Origin: Phocoena phocoena
Lineage: Eukaryota; Chordata; Mammalia; Artiodactyla; Phocoenidae
DNA: 64,000 nt
Direction: 5' to 3'
Assembly: GCF_963924675.1 (NCBI RefSeq)
Contig: NC_089220.1
Location: 112,608,697-112,672,696, forward strand
Shown: one piece after another, positions 61,626-64,000 of the stretch
Layout: each line of letters opens with the position of its first letter
Position numbering within the stretch: position 1 is the first letter of the stretch
Notes under the pieces: generated by a model
The model's database searches: none
What the model saw: the letters and a program-made list of their open reading frames with translations, nothing else
Told to the model about the DNA's origin: nothing
Position numbers and translations under genes: made by a program

Positions 61626-62825
61626 TCACCCCTTCCTTCCTGGAAGCATGAACCTGTCCTCTTGGACCCTCCCCGAGCCCATGCCCGCCTCACCCCGACT
61701 CTACACGCCTCCCACCACCTGCTCTTCCAAGGAACCTGCGAAATGAAAATCCTCCAATTCCCAACTCTCCTCTGGGCCACTGGACCAGCTGATCCAGATT
61801 GCCAGAAGGTTCTTATCACACACCTCTGTCCGTGGAGGTCACCCTGGCTGGGGATCGGGGCCCTAAAGCTTCTCTGGGGCACTCAGCTAGCCTACACAGC
61901 GCCTTTGCGTGAACTGAAAAAGGGCGCCCTCTCTCTGCAGACACAGCCCACACGCAGGGCTTCGGGCCTGGCTAGTGGACCCAGGGTGGGTTTCAGGCCC
62001 CACTTAACCTCCCTACACCGTGGCCCCCCTCCTGCCGGGGTGCCTTTGAGCAGTGTATACCCTGCATGACCTTCTCCCATGGCCCTGCCTCTGTCTTTCT
62101 GGATGCCGGCCAACGGCCCCCCATTCCCCTGCCAAAGTCTTTAAGACAGTAGAACTTTCAAGAAAACTAAATGAGGCTCTCCTTTCTTCCCTCCCCCAAA
62201 CCTCAGCCCCCTCTCCCTGGCATATGCTGGGAAAGGAAAAAGACTGAAATAAACACGAATCACAGCAACACTTTCCTGGAGAAGGCAACGGGACTTGGGG
62301 ACCTGGCCCCTGGGCAGCCTTGGGAGGTGAACACAGAAAACAGCTACAGCCAGAAGGGCAGCTTCATCCCAGATTCCACTCGGCTGACCCAGGTCAGGCC
62401 CTGCCCCCTGCACACGGGGATTGTTTTGTCCCACTGGGCCCCGTGTCTTTGTGGCATCTGTGAGAGGAGAGAGGCCTCTGGGAGGAGAGAGGCCTCGTTC
62501 TGGACAATGCGGAAGGGAGGGGGCAGGGGGAGGGTGTGACAGGCCAGCCCAGGACGACACCCATCTGGGTACTCGTTCTGCCACACAGTCATTCCGTGAC
62601 ATTTTACATGGCAGATGTCAAGCACAGATTAAAAACCAGCCCGTCTTGCTATTATCATCCCTAATCACTCACTCCTTCGCTGAAGGTTCCCTGCAGAGGA
62701 ACCTGGCTCCATCTCAGAGCCTGGGCCTCATGGGCCTGGGGAGAAATTCCTTTTTCTGGGCTTTTGTGCTTTTTTTCAAACCCCTGCAGCAAAACTGCTC
62801 TCCCCCAGCCTACCCAAGTTTGCGT
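61626..62825. other. No gene confirmed
   Basis: GC-rich with an AT-leaning stretch at 62150-62280 ('gactgaaataaacacgaatcacagc') and another at 62590-62665 ('gtgacattttacatggcagatgtcaagcacagattaaaa'). A 14-bp direct repeat 'aggagagaggcctc' lies at 62465-62478 and 62483-62496. Frames of 100-153 residues conflict between strands. Confidence 0.45.
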
Positions 62826-62862
62826 TAACATGCGTGCACGCACACACACACACACACATACC
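62826..62862. repeat. CA-rich microsatellite
   Basis: 'gtaacatgcgtgcacgcacac'-type start followed by about ten CA units; it causes the Thr/His runs in the 214-residue + frame 62764-63408. Confidence 0.93.
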
Positions 62863-63539
62863 AGGCATCCCTGCTGCTCCCTGGGCCCTCGGCTCACCCA
62901 ACTCCCTTCCCACAGCCTCCAACTCAGTTCCCACCACTTCATCTGGGGCCACGGCCCCCTCGGAGGCTTCCTTGCTGCCCCGCCCCGTGTCTGCTGGTCT
63001 TACCCGTACAGAAGATGGCCAAGGCCACGAGGTGACTGCCCTTTCACGTTCCCTCCCCTCCCTGGATTGGGGGCAGTGAGCAGGTTGTGGGGAGGGTGGA
63101 AGGGTGGAGGAGGACAGCGAGGGTGCACTGAGAAAGGGGACCAAGGACCAGGGCTGTGCCGATGGCATGGGGTCCCCAGACTCCGCATCCCCACACAGCG
63201 GTACCCATGCCTCATGTCCTCACCGCCAAACCTGCAGATGGGTGGGTATCCACGCCCATCCCTCTTCCCTTCTCCCTGCCTCCACCACAGCGCTTCTGCC
63301 CAGCCTGGACCCGCACCTCCTCAGACACCCGTTCAACCCATCAGCCCCTTATCCACTGCATCCTCAACCTCGCTCCTGGCGCCCGGCCAAGAGCCTCTTC
63401 TGTCTTGAAAACATCCTTTTCTTGACCTGCTGGCCCCTTCCAACTAGTGCCCCACCCTGGCCTTTCTTTCACAGACAAACTTCTTAACCAGGGGTGTCTG
63501 CACAAGCGTTTCCCACTTCCTCAGCTCCCACCTCCCTCA
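62863..63539. other. GC-rich, no gene confirmed
   Basis: Pyrimidine-rich towards 63540. Frames of 127 and 214 residues on the + strand overlap in different phases. No domain found. Confidence 0.45.
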
Positions 63540-64000
63540 GTCTGGCTTTGGCCCCTCCAGGCCCCAGAGGCTGGCCTCTCACGGCCACCTCTGACCTCTT
63601 TGTTGCTAAATCCAGTGGACACTTTTAGCTCCACATCCCCCATGGTCTGTGGACGGGAGCTGATGCTGCCCACCGCTTCCTCTTCCTGACACACTTTCTT
63701 GCCTTGGCTGCCGGACGCCGCAGTCTCCCTGCTTTCCTCACTCCTTGCTGCTGGCAGCTCCATCCAGATCACAGGCACAGCATCCTCTCCCCCCGATACG
63801 TGGTGTTGCCAGAGGTCTGTTCTCGGCTGCCCTCCCACATGTGCTCCCATATCTTCACTTGCCACCTCTGAGCTGATGACTCCCACATCTTTGTCACCTG
63901 GACCTCTCTCCTGCCCCTCAGGTCAGCATTCCGCTGCCCTCCAGACATCTCACCAGGCGCTTCAAATTCAGCGGGTCCAAAACGGAGCACCCGCTCCTTC
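63540..64000 (+). repeat. L2, running off the window edge
   Basis: 'ttgccttggctgccggacgccgcagtctccctgctttcctcactcc', 'gagctgatgactcccacatctttgtcacctggacctctctcctgccc', and 'cgcttcaaattcagcgggtccaaaacggagcacc' correspond to a long L2 segment reading about 'gatgactcccaaatttatatctcc...atgtccaaaactgaactcc'. The sense is that of the + strand. Open frames on both strands over it are repeat-derived. Confidence 0.75.

Noticed and set aside
1..64000. Search for snRNA, Y RNA, 7SK or 5S copies
   Set aside because: No characteristic segment of these RNAs was seen on either strand, though a short or badly decayed pseudogene could have been missed by eye.

Overview
This is 64 kb of mammalian nuclear DNA, almost certainly from a whale or dolphin and most likely a toothed whale. 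The evidence is the young SINEs. Six copies belong to the tRNA-derived CHR-2 family of cetaceans (near 13711, 14356, 15721, 20002, 26333 and 43271). One long CHR-1 copy lies at 27495, and two related tRNA-type SINEs lie at 34131 and 44215. Four of the CHR-2 copies keep target-site duplications that are perfect or close to it. The rest of the repeat content (MIR, L2, hAT-Charlie including MER20, old L1) is ordinary for any placental mammal.

I found no protein-coding exon, tRNA, snRNA, CRISPR array or prokaryotic element that I can defend. Every long open frame is explained by SINE sequence, simple repeats or MIR/L2 sequence, or is GC-rich with no recognisable domain. The window reads as an intergenic region or the inside of a large intron.

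Layout: 0-7 kb has a MIR, a candidate conserved regulatory block (300-1010), a compound microsatellite, an ATCC array and several MIR/L2 relics. 7-13.7 kb has L2, an L1 3' end with a preserved 17-bp target duplication, and GC-rich sequence. 13.7-16.8 kb holds three CHR-2 copies among MIRs. 17.8-24.9 kb is dense in hAT, MIR and L2, with an ATC-rich decayed repeat tract, a MER20 inside an L2, and two more candidate regulatory blocks. 25-31.2 kb is an AT-rich island of CHR SINEs and old L1-like or unassigned elements. 31.2-41 kb is a MIR/L2 mosaic with three copies of one old family I cannot name and a three-level nest (L2, MIR, SINE). 41-51 kb is GC-rich with MIR, L2, an L1 relic and SINEs. 51-64 kb has a small CpG cluster, a strong candidate regulatory block (51940-52380), a MER20 with perfect 8-bp target duplications, an L1 3' end, a compact homeodomain-site palindrome cluster (59025-59135), and L2 at the right edge.

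The blocks called candidate conserved non-coding elements rest on composition, absence of recognisable repeats, and transcription-factor-like motifs only; cross-species alignment is needed to confirm them. Repeat names come from recognising consensus sequence by eye, so family calls are firm for CHR, MER20 and most MIR/L2, and softer where stated. I did not find a previously undescribed system here. The most useful leads are the candidate enhancers and the unassigned repeat family.
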